From contig JBDXFZ010000139.1 in the NCBI GenBank assembly GCA_039990395.1, positions 186,001-250,000 on the forward strand: a DNA stretch of 64,000 nucleotides, in the 5' to 3' direction. The notes beneath the pieces were generated by a model. That model ran no database searches. It saw only the letters and a program-made list of their open reading frames with translations, and had not been told where the DNA came from. The position numbers and the translations under genes are program-made. Numbering within the stretch: position 1 is the first letter of the stretch; the number at the start of each line of letters is the position of its first letter. This DNA is from CALINF01 sp039990395 (GTDB lineage: Bacteria; Pseudomonadota; Gammaproteobacteria; Pseudomonadales; Halieaceae). Shown piece by piece: positions 1 to 9,045 of this stretch.

Positions 1-154
1 CAGAACGAATACGGCGCGCATACGGCTTGCCGATTTCCATACGATCCTGTGCCCGTCGCATTTTACTCGCCGCAACCATTTCCATGGCGCTAGTGATCTT
101 CTGCGTACTCTGGATACTATTGATCTTGGTGCGGATTTCTTTTCCGACTGCCAT
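1..154 (-). CDS. atpG: ATP synthase F1 gamma subunit, N-terminal part
   Basis: Only the first 51 codons are inside the window; the gene runs off the left edge. The translation starts MAVGKEIRTK at the ATG on 152-154 and continues with INSIQSTQKITSAMEM and VAASKMRRAQDRM, the conserved N-terminal helix of the gamma subunit, which forms the rotating central stalk of F1. It follows atpA after 17 bp in the usual atpIBEFHAGDC order. Seen directly: start codon, and an AGAGGATC-type ribosome site in the atpA-atpG gap. The remainder, and atpD and atpC, presumably lie to the left. Confidence 0.95.
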   Translation of the reverse strand, partial: MAVGKEIRTKINSIQSTQKITSAMEMVAASKMRRAQDRMEIGKPYARRIRS

Positions 155-171
155 CTTCTAGATCCTCTGGC

Positions 172-1716
172 TTACCAGCTCTGCGTCGCTTTGAACGTTT
201 CGAGAGCTGCCTTGAAAGACGCTTCGATCTCGTCGTTGTAATCACCGCTCTCGACAATAGACGCCATCAATTGCGCGTGCTCCGCGTGCATGTACGACAA
301 CAAAGACGCTTCAAAGTCACCAATCTTGCTGACTTCTACTTCCTGCAAAAGGCCTTCGTTCGCGGCGTAAAGCACGACACCCATTTCAGCGACACTCAGT
401 GGAGAATATTGCTTCTGCTTCATTAACTCTGTAACACGCTCACCATGGTCCAACTGCGCCTTGGTAGCATCGTCAAGGTCAGAGGCAAACTGAGAGAACG
501 CTGCCAGCTCTCGATACTGAGCCAGCGCCGTACGAATACCGCCTGAGAGCTTCTTGATAATTTTGGTCTGCGCCGCGCCACCCACACGAGATACCGAGAT
601 ACCCGCGTTCATCGCTGGACGAACACCGGCATTAAACATGTCAGCTTCCAGGAAGATCTGACCGTCGGTGATCGAAATCACGTTTGTGGGTACAAATGCA
701 GATACGTCACCTGCCTGTGTCTCAATAACGGGCAATGCTGTCAGCGAGCCAGTCTTGCCTTTGACTTCGCCGTTGGTGAACTTCTCTACGTAGTCCGGAT
801 TTACTCTGGCAGCACGCTCCAGCAGACGTGAGTGCAAATAGAATACGTCTCCGGGGTAAGCTTCTCGGCCAGGTGGACGACGAAGGAGCAGAGAAATCTG
901 ACGGTAGGCCCAGGCCTGCTTGGTCAGATCATCATAAATAATCAGAGCGTCTTCGCCACGGTCGCGGTAGTACTCACCCATTGTGCAACCGGCAAATGGC
1001 GCCAAGTACTGCATCGCCGCAGGATCTGATGCCGTAGCTGCTACGACAATCGTGTGATCCATCGCACCATGCTCTTCAAGCTTTCGCACGACAGCCGCTA
1101 CAGACGAGGCTTTCTGGCCTACGGCGACATAAACACACTTGATGCCTGTATTTTTCTGGTTGATGATCGCGTCGACGGCAATCGCGGTTTTACCAATCTG
1201 GCGATCGCCAATAATCAGCTCACGCTGGCCTCTACCGATCGGCACCATCGCGTCGATTGCCTTCAAACCAATCTGTACTGGCTGGTCAACTGACTGTCGC
1301 TCAATTACACCTGGTGCAACCTTCTCCAATGCGTCTGTAAGCGCAGCATCGACAGGACCTTTCCCGTCAATCGGCATACCCAGTGCATCGACAACGCGTC
1401 CCTGTAGCTCGGGGCCAACAGGCACTTCAAGAATACGACCTGTGCAACGGCAAGACTGGCCTTCAGCCAGGCCCTTGTACTCTCCGAGCACAACCGCACC
1501 CACTGAGTCGCGCTCAAGGTTCAGCGCCATACCGTAAACGCCGCCGTCAAACTCGATCATTTCACCGTACATAACATCGGTGAGACCATGAATACGAATA
1601 ATACCGTCGGTCACCGCTACAACGGTGCCCTCGTTGCGAGCCTCAGATGACACATCGAGCTGGTCGATGCGTTGCTTGATAATCTCGCTAATCTCTGATG
1701 GATTCAGCTGCTGCAT
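172..1716 (-). CDS. atpA: ATP synthase F1 alpha subunit
   Basis: 514 residues, the normal length for the family. The subunit forms the alpha3beta3 ring with AtpD and binds non-catalytic nucleotide. The P-loop GDRQIGKTA is at residues 170-178, and the motif GREAYPGDVFYLHSRLLERA further on is the family signature. The N-terminal MQQLNPSEISEIIKQRI is the segment that contacts the delta subunit. It lies between atpH (16 bp upstream) and atpG (17 bp downstream), so it is surely co-transcribed with them. Nothing unusual was seen. Confidence 0.98.
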   Translation of the reverse strand: MQQLNPSEISEIIKQRIDQLDVSSEARNEGTVVAVTDGIIRIHGLTDVMYGEMIEFDGGVYGMALNLERDSVGAVVLGEYKGLAEGQSCRCTGRILEVPVGPELQGRVVDALGMPIDGKGPVDAALTDALEKVAPGVIERQSVDQPVQIGLKAIDAMVPIGRGQRELIIGDRQIGKTAIAVDAIINQKNTGIKCVYVAVGQKASSVAAVVRKLEEHGAMDHTIVVAATASDPAAMQYLAPFAGCTMGEYYRDRGEDALIIYDDLTKQAWAYRQISLLLRRPPGREAYPGDVFYLHSRLLERAARVNPDYVEKFTNGEVKGKTGSLTALPVIETQAGDVSAFVPTNVISITDGQIFLEADMFNAGVRPAMNAGISVSRVGGAAQTKIIKKLSGGIRTALAQYRELAAFSQFASDLDDATKAQLDHGERVTELMKQKQYSPLSVAEMGVVLYAANEGLLQEVEVSKIGDFEASLLSYMHAEHAQLMASIVESGDYNDEIEASFKAALETFKATQSW

Positions 1717-1732
1717 GCTCTGTTCCTCAATC

Positions 1733-2269
1733 CTACGAATTCATTGCTTCGGCCAGCTTGTTCAGCCTGCCGCGCACCGAGCCATCGATCACAAGATCGC
1801 CAGCCCTGATTAAAATGCCGCCCAATAGATCCTTATCGGTACTGGTGCTGACCTTGACGTCGCGTTCCAGCTTCTTGCCCAGAACGGTGGCGAGCTTACT
1901 ACTTGTCGCATCGTCCAGGTCAAACGCAGAAACGACCTCTACGTCTACCGACTTTTCCTGATTCGCTTTGTATCGCGAAAACAGAACATAGATCTCTGGC
2001 AAGAGCGACAAACGCTTATGGGACGCGAGAATAGCGATGTAGTTCTGCATTTTCTCGGACAGTGCCTCTCCACACACCTCACCAAACATCTGCGCCTGTT
2101 GCGTAGCGGTTAGTGACGGGTTGGAGAACATAGACTGCATTGTCTCGTCCTGTGTAACCGCTGCTGCGGTTGCCAGTTGCTCTGACCATGCCTCGAGGGC
2201 ATCGCTACCACGAGCATATTCAAACGCTGCTCTGGCATAGGGTCGAGCGAGTGTACTTAGTTCAGCCAT
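1733..2269 (-). CDS. atpH: ATP synthase F1 delta subunit
   Basis: 178 residues from the ATG at 2267-2269, which is preceded by AAGAGGATGTT, a good ribosome site. An upstream in-frame start at 2404 would add 45 residues that overlap atpF and do not resemble the family, so it was rejected. The start MAELSTLARPYARAAFEYA is typical of delta, and the C-terminal part contains the conserved GGILIRAGDLVIDGSVRGRL. Delta joins the peripheral stalk (b subunits) to the top of F1. It follows atpF by 13 bp. Confidence 0.96.
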   Translation of the reverse strand: MAELSTLARPYARAAFEYARGSDALEAWSEQLATAAAVTQDETMQSMFSNPSLTATQQAQMFGEVCGEALSEKMQNYIAILASHKRLSLLPEIYVLFSRYKANQEKSVDVEVVSAFDLDDATSSKLATVLGKKLERDVKVSTSTDKDLLGGILIRAGDLVIDGSVRGRLNKLAEAMNS

Positions 2270-2282
2270 AACATCCTCTTGG

Positions 2283-2753
2283 CTAGAGCTCTTCAGCCAG
2301 CTTATCCACCAATTGCGCATGCGCAGCTTGGTCGATACTGGCGCCAAGCACCTTCTCGGCACCGGCGAGAGACAAGGCAGCCACCTGCGTACGCAATTCT
2401 TCACGCGCGCGATTGGTTTCCTGCTCGATCTCAGCCTGAGCTGAAGCCTTCACACGATCAGCCTCTACATGAGCGGCTGCTTTCGCCTCGTCAATAATCT
2501 GGTTTGCTCGCTTGTTGGCAGAATCCACAATGCCCGAAGCCTCTACTTTGGCTTCTTTCATGCGTTCAACCGCTTTTTCCTGAGCCAACTCAAGGTCATG
2601 GCTGGCTCGGTCAGCAGCTGCTAATCCGTCTGCTATCTTCTTCTCGCGTTCCTGCATAGCAGCCAAAATAGGCGGCCAAACATACTTCATGCAGAACACA
2701 ACAAAGCAGACAAACGCGATCATCTGTCCTATAAGCGTAAGGTTAATATTCAC
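2283..2753 (-). CDS. atpF: ATP synthase Fo subunit b
   Basis: 156 residues, the usual length. One N-terminal membrane helix (about residues 5-27, INLTLIGQMIAFVCFVVFCM) is followed by a long charged coiled coil rich in Ala, Glu and Lys, the peripheral stalk that holds F1 still. The membrane-proximal KYVWPPI is the family hallmark. It sits between atpE and atpH. Confidence 0.97.
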   Translation of the reverse strand: MNINLTLIGQMIAFVCFVVFCMKYVWPPILAAMQEREKKIADGLAAADRASHDLELAQEKAVERMKEAKVEASGIVDSANKRANQIIDEAKAAAHVEADRVKASAQAEIEQETNRAREELRTQVAALSLAGAEKVLGASIDQAAHAQLVDKLAEEL

Positions 2754-2819
2754 GCCTTGCTCCTTACAAAATTCCGGGGCCTACCCAAATAGGCAGACCC
2801 ACACTTGCCGGGGTCGCTG

Positions 2820-3050
2820 TTAGGCAGCAACAACGAAGATCAGGTACATAGCGATACCAACACCAATAATGGGGATCGCATCTACCAGGCCTGCGCCGAG
2901 GAAGAAAGTCGTTTGCAGCTTGGGAGCCAGCTCAGGCTGACGTGCAGAACCTTCAATGAGCTTTCCGCCCAACAGACCTACACCAATCGCAGCACCCAGA
3001 CCGCCAAGGCCCATCATGATTGCGGCAGCAACGTAAATTAATTCCATCAT
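2820..3050 (-). CDS. atpE: ATP synthase Fo subunit c
   Basis: 76 residues forming two membrane helices joined by a polar loop (ARQPEL). The ion-binding carboxylate is Asp57 in GAGLVDAIPII, and no Gln/Glu/Ser sodium-binding set is visible, so a proton-driven ring is expected. The glycine-rich first helix (GLGGLGAAIGVGLLGGK) is typical. The spacing to atpF (66 bp) is longer than elsewhere in the operon, as is common before or after this highly translated gene. Confidence 0.98.
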   Translation of the reverse strand: MMELIYVAAAIMMGLGGLGAAIGVGLLGGKLIEGSARQPELAPKLQTTFFLGAGLVDAIPIIGVGIAMYLIFVVAA

Positions 3051-3083
3051 TTTCTCCTAGGTAAAAACTAAGGTTAAAGTTAA

Positions 3084-3962
3084 TTAGTGATCTTCATGCG
3101 CCATGCTGAGATAAACAATCGTCAGCACCATGAAGATGAAAGCTTGTAATACGATTACCAGAATATGGAAGATCGCCCATCCTACCTGCATCAATGCAGC
3201 TGGCAGCATCCAGGCAACCCCTGCGCTAAACAGCGCTGCGATCAAAATGAAAATCATTTCTCCGGCATACATGTTGCCGAACAGTCGCAACCCGAGAGAG
3301 AACGGCTTGGCCAAAAGCCCTACCACTTCCATAAACAGGTTGATCGGTATAAAGAGGGGGTGATTAAAGGGGTTGAGGGTGAGCTCTTTTACAAAACCAA
3401 ACCCTTTTACCTTTATCGAGTAATACAGCATCAAGATGAATACACCCAACGCCATGCCCATTGTGATATTCGGATCGGTAGACGGCACGATCTTGTGGTA
3501 CTCCACACCCAGTAGCATCAAGGTATGCGGAATCAAATCTACAGGCACCAGATCCATCAAGTTCATCAGGAAGACCCAGACAAAAATAGTCAATGCCAGT
3601 GGAGCGACCAATTTGTTACTTCCGTGGAACGTATCCTTGACTGTGCTATCAATGAACTCAACGATCATCTCGCAAAAATTGACTACGCCGCTTGGAACAC
3701 CGGCTTCTGCCTTTTTCGCCACGCCACGAAACAGCCAGCAAAAAATGACACCAAGTCCAACAGACCAGATCATCGAGTCAACGTGAATGGCGTTAAAGCC
3801 CATCGCAGTGGCTTCTTCTCCACCGTGCGCCATCACCCACTGGCCACCAGCTTCTATAACACTGCCGTCATAGCGCTCGAAACCCTCTGGCAATTTGCCA
3901 TAGGTCAAGTTCGTCAGGTGGTGAACAATATATTCAGAAACTGTCTGGGTATCGCCTGCCAT
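3084..3962 (-). CDS. atpB: ATP synthase Fo subunit a
   Basis: 292 residues from the ATG at 3960-3962; a TTG directly before it is a less likely start. This is a multi-pass membrane protein that forms the proton half-channels against the c ring. The essential Arg is in SLGLRLFGNMYAGE, and the C-terminal helix FIFMVLTIVYLSMAHEDH is typical. It lies between atpI and atpE in the standard order. Confidence 0.97.
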   Translation of the reverse strand: MAGDTQTVSEYIVHHLTNLTYGKLPEGFERYDGSVIEAGGQWVMAHGGEEATAMGFNAIHVDSMIWSVGLGVIFCWLFRGVAKKAEAGVPSGVVNFCEMIVEFIDSTVKDTFHGSNKLVAPLALTIFVWVFLMNLMDLVPVDLIPHTLMLLGVEYHKIVPSTDPNITMGMALGVFILMLYYSIKVKGFGFVKELTLNPFNHPLFIPINLFMEVVGLLAKPFSLGLRLFGNMYAGEMIFILIAALFSAGVAWMLPAALMQVGWAIFHILVIVLQAFIFMVLTIVYLSMAHEDH

Positions 3963-3995
3963 CAATCTCTTCTCTAGTCATTAGGGTCTGGTGCG

Positions 3996-4373
3996 TTACT
4001 TAAGCAACCACCAACTCCCAAAAATATGTAACATCAACATCGCCACAAACCCGGCGAACACAGCTGCTCCATCAATTGGACGTAGAAGTGCGAACACGAT
4101 CGCAAAACCTACGCAGCTGAGAAAAAACTTTCCTATCTCTGCACTGTATCCCGCGCGAGCCATCGCATGCGCAGATTGGGCACCACGATAACGAAAAGTC
4201 CTCAAGGCAAAAAACGCCTGCGGAACGATTGCTACCAGGCCCCCACAAATCAATGAATAGGTTCGTACATCCTCAGAAATCAGCACTGATAACAGCGCCA
4301 GCAATGCAAGGCCTATACATTGAAAGAGGGTGATTCTGTGAACCGGAGGTCGTGCGATTTTGGCACCTGTCAT
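3996..4373 (-). CDS. atpI: ATP synthase assembly protein AtpI
   Basis: 125 residues with four hydrophobic segments (about 16-33, 38-58, 76-97 and 102-122). It is the first gene of the atp operon, 33 bp before atpB, as in other proteobacteria. AtpI is thought to help assembly of the c ring and is not part of the finished enzyme. The sequence is poorly conserved, so identification rests mainly on size, membrane pattern and position. Confidence 0.85.
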   Translation of the reverse strand: MTGAKIARPPVHRITLFQCIGLALLALLSVLISEDVRTYSLICGGLVAIVPQAFFALRTFRYRGAQSAHAMARAGYSAEIGKFFLSCVGFAIVFALLRPIDGAAVFAGFVAMLMLHIFGSWWLLK

Positions 4374-4438
4374 GGATGCATCGCCTCGTTCCCCTCGTCT
4401 ACTGGCACACGGCCTTCGTCCTCGTTTCAGGCGGCGGC

Positions 4439-4467
4439 ATTATAGGTGTATTAAACACGCTATTCAA
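4439..4467 (-). promoter_or_regulatory. Probable sigma70 promoter of the atp operon
   Basis: Read on the minus strand, TTGAAT (4462-4467) and a perfect TATAAT (4439-4444) are separated by exactly 17 bp, about 65 bp before the atpI start. The 253 bp between parB and atpI holds no convincing gene; a plus-strand open frame of 87 codons there looks like chance. No clear terminator for the parAB transcript was seen before it, so read-through from parB into atp is possible. Confidence 0.65.
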
Positions 4468-4626
4468 CCAACTTTTAGATGTTGTCGGGCTCACAGTTAT
4501 GACCCAACTTCAGCATGATCGCTGCAGGTTGCAACTAGATAGCGTGCAGATAGCGCGTGGTACCAGATATAGATTGCGTGAGGTCAAAGACCACAATATG
4601 CAGTGTTTAGTATGACTTTTTACGGG

Positions 4627-5517
4627 CTAGCGGATGTGTCCCAGGATTCCATCCAGCTCATCCAGAGAGTTGTAAGTGAGCACCAACTTACCCTTGCCTT
4701 TCGCTGTGTGCTGAATTGAGACTTTAGCACCAAGCTTTTCCATGAGCTCATCTTGAAGCTGCCGGATGTTAGGGTCCTGTGTTTTCGAGGTTTTAGGGTG
4801 CGTTTCGCGGTTCAGTATTTTTCTAACCAGCACCTCGGTTTCTCGAACAGACATCCCTTTAGCGGCAACGGTTCTCGCTGCATGTGATTGCTCGTTACCC
4901 TCTAGCCCGAGCAAGGCTCGCGCGTGCCCCATCTCAAGGTCACCACGCTCAAGCAGTGTCCGTACGTCATCCTGTAACGTCATCAAACGCATCAGGTTGG
5001 CAACAGTAGAACGGGATTTTCCTACTGCAGTAGCCACTTCTTGCTGTGTCAGTTCAAATTCCTGCTGCAGGCGCAGCAAAGACGCGGCCTCCTCAATAGG
5101 GTTCAGGTCTTCGCGCTGAATATTTTCAATCAGTGCCATCGCGATAGCGGCTTCGTCGGACACATCACGAATAACTGCAGGTATCACATCAAGGCCGGCC
5201 AACTGAGTCGCACGCCACCGGCGCTCCCCTGCGATAATTTCGTATTTACGGTCGGAAATAGACCTCACGACGATAGGTTGCATCACTCCCTGGGCAGTGA
5301 TGCTATCAGCGAGTTCTTGCAGTGACTCAGGTTCTATGTCGCGTCTGGGCTGGTATTTACCGCGCTGAATAAGGTCCACCGGGAGCTCACGCAGGTTATG
5401 AGCGCTCGCACCACCTGCGCCCGTTTGACCCTCGCTTTGCTCACCAGCCACCTCTGTTGAAGATGCTCCCAAGAGCGCATCCAAGCCTCGTCCCAGACCG
5501 CGTTTCTTCGCAGACAT
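4627..5517 (-). CDS. parB: Chromosome-partitioning protein ParB
   Basis: 296 residues. The N-terminus AKKRGLGRGLDALLG binds ParA. The CTP-binding ParB/Srx domain includes the arginine patch GERRWRA (about residues 116-122), followed by a helix-turn-helix (TQQEVATAVGKSRSTVANLM) that reads parS, and a C-terminal dimerisation segment. The start at ATG 5515-5517 has AGGGAGCGATTA before it. It lies 10 bp after parA. Two perfect parS palindromes are found in recF of this window. ParB spreads from parS and organises origin segregation. Confidence 0.97.
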   Translation of the reverse strand: MSAKKRGLGRGLDALLGASSTEVAGEQSEGQTGAGGASAHNLRELPVDLIQRGKYQPRRDIEPESLQELADSITAQGVMQPIVVRSISDRKYEIIAGERRWRATQLAGLDVIPAVIRDVSDEAAIAMALIENIQREDLNPIEEAASLLRLQQEFELTQQEVATAVGKSRSTVANLMRLMTLQDDVRTLLERGDLEMGHARALLGLEGNEQSHAARTVAAKGMSVRETEVLVRKILNRETHPKTSKTQDPNIRQLQDELMEKLGAKVSIQHTAKGKGKLVLTYNSLDELDGILGHIR

Positions 5518-5527
5518 TAATCGCTCC

Positions 5528-6331
5528 CTAGCTATCTATCGTTGCAGTGGCACTATTGCGCGCCAGGTTTTCTTCTCGCCGGACTATTTCGCCAGCAAGC
5601 GCCATATAGGCTTTGGAGCCTCGTGAATACTTGTCGAAGTGCATAGCAGGTAGACCATAACTGGGCGCTTCTGCCAATCTGATATTTCTCGGTATTACCG
5701 TGCGGTAAACCTTGTCCCCAAAATGATTGTGCAGCTGCGACGAAACCTCGTTGGTCAAACTGTTCCTTGGATCGTACATCGTGCGCAGTATCCCATCGAC
5801 CACGAGCGTTGAGTTCACCGATGCTGCAACGCCATTGATTGTCTCTACCAGAGCCGAAAGACCTTCCAGTGCAAAGTACTCGCATTGCATCGCGATAATT
5901 ACACCATCCGCGGCAACCAGGCCATTCAATGTGAGCATATTCAGCGAAGGGGGACAGTCGATCAGAATGTAGTCAAAATCACCTGACGCTTCGATCAAGG
6001 CGGCGCGCAAACGACGTTCCCTATGCTCTATTCCAACCAGTTCAACTTCAGCTGCAGTCAAATCGCCATTGGCTGGAAGCACGTGATAACCGGACTCACC
6101 AGCCTCTAGTGCGATTTTGTCTACTGGCGCTCGGTGCACAAGCACATCGTAAATACTTCTTTGAATACTGTGTTTATCGATCCCACTACCCATCGTAGCG
6201 TTGCCCTGTGGGTCAAGGTCAGCTAGTAAAACACGCTTACCCATAGCGGCAAGAGAGGCGGCAAGATTCACGCAGGTGGTGGTTTTACCCACGCCACCTT
6301 TCTGATTCGCAATTGCTATGATTCTGGCCAA
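5528..6331 (-). CDS. parA: Chromosome-partitioning ATPase ParA (Soj)
   Basis: 267 residues. The deviant Walker A motif KGGVGKTT is at residues 11-18, with later motifs DLDPQGNAT and DYILIDCPPSL. This is the MinD/ParA ATPase type that binds DNA as a dimer and moves ParB-parS complexes. It lacks the long N-terminal helix-turn-helix of plasmid ParA, as expected for the chromosomal type. It sits between rsmG and parB, the usual mnmG-rsmG-parA-parB order. Confidence 0.97.
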   Translation of the reverse strand: MARIIAIANQKGGVGKTTTCVNLAASLAAMGKRVLLADLDPQGNATMGSGIDKHSIQRSIYDVLVHRAPVDKIALEAGESGYHVLPANGDLTAAEVELVGIEHRERRLRAALIEASGDFDYILIDCPPSLNMLTLNGLVAADGVIIAMQCEYFALEGLSALVETINGVAASVNSTLVVDGILRTMYDPRNSLTNEVSSQLHNHFGDKVYRTVIPRNIRLAEAPSYGLPAMHFDKYSRGSKAYMALAGEIVRREENLARNSATATIDS

Positions 6332-6398
6332 TGACTGATCTCTTTGATGGTTTGAATACCGCTATCTAGTCGGCTGATTGCTTGGGGCTGCAAAACAC

Positions 6399-7064
6399 TC
6401 ACGTGAGCACCATTTCCAGCAGATTGCGTTGCTCATTGAGCCCAGGTACATGTAGTTCGTGAGATGCTCTGAGTTCTACCGATCCGCGGAGCGCGGCTAA
6501 CTCTTCTTGCGGAAACTGCCCTTTCATCGCTAGAAAACTGCCCTGTGCACCCAAAAGATGACGGCAGCCCGCTACCATATCTTCCAATGATGCGAATGCT
6601 CTTGAGACAATCACATCAAACCCCTGATCGTCGCGAAATCGCTCAACCCTCTCGTGATGGATCTCCATAGTATCCAGTCCAAGCGCTGTTTTCACCTGAA
6701 AAAGAAAACGAGTCTTCTTGCCATTGCTGTCTAGCAGGTGAATCTCTCTGTCTGGACACATTATGGCTAACACAACGCCTGGCAAACCACCGCCAGTTCC
6801 CACGTCCAGCACTCTCCCAGCCGGCAGATACGGCAGGATACTCAAACTATCGAGCAGATGGCGGGTTACCATTTGCAGCGGATCTCTCACCGCTGTGAGG
6901 TTGTACGCCTTGTTCCATTTAATCATCAGCTCGAGATAGGCCACCAATGCATCGTGCTGACTAGCACTCACCTCTACTGGCAGGTTGCTGATACCGGAAC
7001 GTAACGCGTTGTCATAGCTGTCCAAGAGGTCAGGCTGATTTTCGGTCTTTAGAGAGACGTTCAA
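6399..7064 (-). CDS. rsmG: 16S rRNA m7G527 methyltransferase RsmG (GidB)
   Basis: 221 residues. The SAM-binding motif VLDVGTGGGLPGVVLA and the following HLLDSNGKKTRFL identify the enzyme that methylates G527 of 16S rRNA. With the start at 7064 it overlaps the end of mnmG by 35 bp; internal alternatives exist but would cut the N-terminal helix seen in homologues. The overlap suggests translational coupling with mnmG. Confidence 0.95.
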   Translation of the reverse strand: MNVSLKTENQPDLLDSYDNALRSGISNLPVEVSASQHDALVAYLELMIKWNKAYNLTAVRDPLQMVTRHLLDSLSILPYLPAGRVLDVGTGGGLPGVVLAIMCPDREIHLLDSNGKKTRFLFQVKTALGLDTMEIHHERVERFRDDQGFDVIVSRAFASLEDMVAGCRHLLGAQGSFLAMKGQFPQEELAALRGSVELRASHELHVPGLNEQRNLLEMVLT

Positions 7065-8931
7065 GGGAGCCGCGCTTCTTCAAAAAAATAAGCAACAAAG
7101 AAACGGCAGCGGGCGTAACACCGGGTATACGACTGGCTCTTGCCAGGGTCTCGGGACGCGATTCAGACAGTTTTTGCTTGATCTCGTTAGATAAGCCTTC
7201 AACGACCGAATAATCAAAATCGTCTGGCAGTGGTGTATTTTCATGCCGACGCAAGCGGTTTACTTCATCCTGCTGGCGATCGATATAGCCCGCATATTTC
7301 GCCTGAATGGCGACCTGTTCTGCTGCTTCTGCATCAACCTGAACATCTGGGTCCAATGCTGCTATCGAAGGGTAGTCCAGCTCCGGTCGCTTGAGTAGAT
7401 CAGCCAGTGAGTACTCCCGCGTGAGTGGTTTGAGCAAAACAGCATCCAATTGCGAAGCGCGTGCAGTACCCGGGTGCACGAATGTCGCCGCGAGACGTTC
7501 GGTCTCACTAATAATGGCCTCCTGCTTCTGCTCAAATCGCTGCCAGCGCTCCTGTGAGATCAAGCCCAGCTCATTGGCTTTTGGCGTCAAACGCAGATCA
7601 GCGTTGTCTTCACGCAGAAGTAACCGATACTCTGCCCGGGAGGTGAACATACGGTAAGGTTCCAGCGTTCCCATGGATATCAGATCATCAACCAGCACAC
7701 CGATATACGCCTCATCACGACGAGGACACCAGGGTTCTTGTCCGTTAACCGATAAGGCTGCATTGAGGCCCGCAAGTAGTCCTTGCGCTGCCGCTTCTTC
7801 GTAACCGGTGGTGCCGTTAATCTGGCCAGCGAAATACAGGCCGGGAACACAGCGAGTTTCCAGTGAATATTTCAGATCCCGCGGATCAAAATAGTCATAC
7901 TCGATCGCGTAACCGGGCCGGGTTATGTGAGCCTTCTCAAAACCAACTATCGAGCGGACAAATTCAACCTGAACATCAAACGGTAAACTGGTCGATATAC
8001 CGTTGGGATACAACTCGTTAGTGGTCAAACCTTCTGGCTCAATAAATATTTGATGTGAGGCTTTATCCGCAAAACGGTGAATCTTGTCTTCAATACTCGG
8101 ACAGTAGCGTGGCCCTACGCCCTCAATGACCCCGGAATACATAGGAGAGCGATCAAGATTGTCACGAATCAGGTCATGGGTACGCTCGTTAGTATGCGTT
8201 ATCCAACAACAGCGCTGCTCAGGATGCATCGACTGTGATCCCAAAAACGACATAACGGGGCGTGGTGTATCACCCCATTGCTCTTCGAGCGGGGAAAAGT
8301 TCACGCTTCGTGCGTCGATTCTGGGGGGCGTACCTGTTTTCAAGCGGTCTACTCGAAATGGCATCTCTCTTAAGCGGTCTGCCAGCGCAATCGACGGTGG
8401 GTCACCCGCGCGTCCGCCAGAGGTGTTTTCCAAGCCTATGTGAATCTTGCCACCTAGAAACGTACCCGTAGTAAGAACCACCCGCGGTGCGCGAAACACG
8501 AGTCCCATCTGTGTGACTGCGCCAGCGACAACGCCATTTTCAATTAACAGGTCGTCTACGGCCTGCTGAAAAATCGACAGTCCTGGCTGACGTTCAAGAA
8601 TTTCACGGATGGCATTTTTGTAAAGCACTCGGTCGGCTTGAGCTCGCGTTGCCCTAACAGCGGGTCCCTTGCGAGCGTTAAGAACACGAAATTGTATTCC
8701 GGCTCGATCGGTCGCCTGCGCCATCGCGCCACCCAAAGCATCGATTTCTTTAACCAGGTGGCTCTTGCCGATACCACCGATGGCAGGGTTACACGACATC
8801 TGACCCAGTGTGTCGATACTGTGGGTTAGCAACAACGTCCGGCAACCCATGCGCGCTGCCGCCAGGCATGCTTCTGTACCTGCATGCCCTCCGCCAATTA
8901 CGATCACATCAAATTGCTGTTGATATTCCAC
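7030..8931 (-). CDS. mnmG: tRNA uridine 5-carboxymethylaminomethyl modification enzyme MnmG (GidA)
   Basis: 633 residues with a GTG start (GTG GAA TAT). The FAD-binding motif VIGGGHAGTEA (about residues 11-21) and the motif NPAIGGIGKSHLVKEIDALGG are diagnostic. It acts with MnmE (458 residues, encoded 0.5 kb upstream) to modify U34 of certain tRNAs. As in E. coli, it is transcribed away from an AT-rich, DnaA-box-containing gap. rsmG, parA and parB follow in the same direction and probably share its transcript. Confidence 0.97.
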   Translation of the reverse strand: MEYQQQFDVIVIGGGHAGTEACLAAARMGCRTLLLTHSIDTLGQMSCNPAIGGIGKSHLVKEIDALGGAMAQATDRAGIQFRVLNARKGPAVRATRAQADRVLYKNAIREILERQPGLSIFQQAVDDLLIENGVVAGAVTQMGLVFRAPRVVLTTGTFLGGKIHIGLENTSGGRAGDPPSIALADRLREMPFRVDRLKTGTPPRIDARSVNFSPLEEQWGDTPRPVMSFLGSQSMHPEQRCCWITHTNERTHDLIRDNLDRSPMYSGVIEGVGPRYCPSIEDKIHRFADKASHQIFIEPEGLTTNELYPNGISTSLPFDVQVEFVRSIVGFEKAHITRPGYAIEYDYFDPRDLKYSLETRCVPGLYFAGQINGTTGYEEAAAQGLLAGLNAALSVNGQEPWCPRRDEAYIGVLVDDLISMGTLEPYRMFTSRAEYRLLLREDNADLRLTPKANELGLISQERWQRFEQKQEAIISETERLAATFVHPGTARASQLDAVLLKPLTREYSLADLLKRPELDYPSIAALDPDVQVDAEAAEQVAIQAKYAGYIDRQQDEVNRLRRHENTPLPDDFDYSVVEGLSNEIKQKLSESRPETLARASRIPGVTPAAVSLLLIFLKKRGSLERLSKDRKSA

Positions 8932-9003
8932 TGTCTGTCCTACTGCGTCGCGGTATTGTGTCAGTGTTGCGTATTGACCGCTATGCCTGTTTTGGGGAGC
9001 GCG

Positions 9004-9032
9004 AGTATACGGGGCAAAGTGTTTGTGATCAA
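9004..9032 (-). promoter_or_regulatory. Probable sigma70 promoter of mnmG
   Basis: On the minus strand, TTGATC (9027-9032) and TATACT (9004-9009) are separated by exactly 17 bp. The predicted start point is about 65-70 bp before the mnmG GTG. In E. coli, gidA transcription next to oriC helps initiation; here the promoter likewise lies just beside the AT-rich stretch. Confidence 0.6.
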
Positions 9033-9045
9033 AATTTCAGCTATT

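Noticed and set aside
1139..1537. Plus-strand frame of 132 codons inside atpA
   Set aside because: Composition is a mirror of the real gene on the minus strand; no ribosome site or known family.
4352..4615. 87-codon plus-strand frame between atpI and parB
   Set aside because: It overlaps the atp promoter, has no ribosome site and shows no family resemblance.
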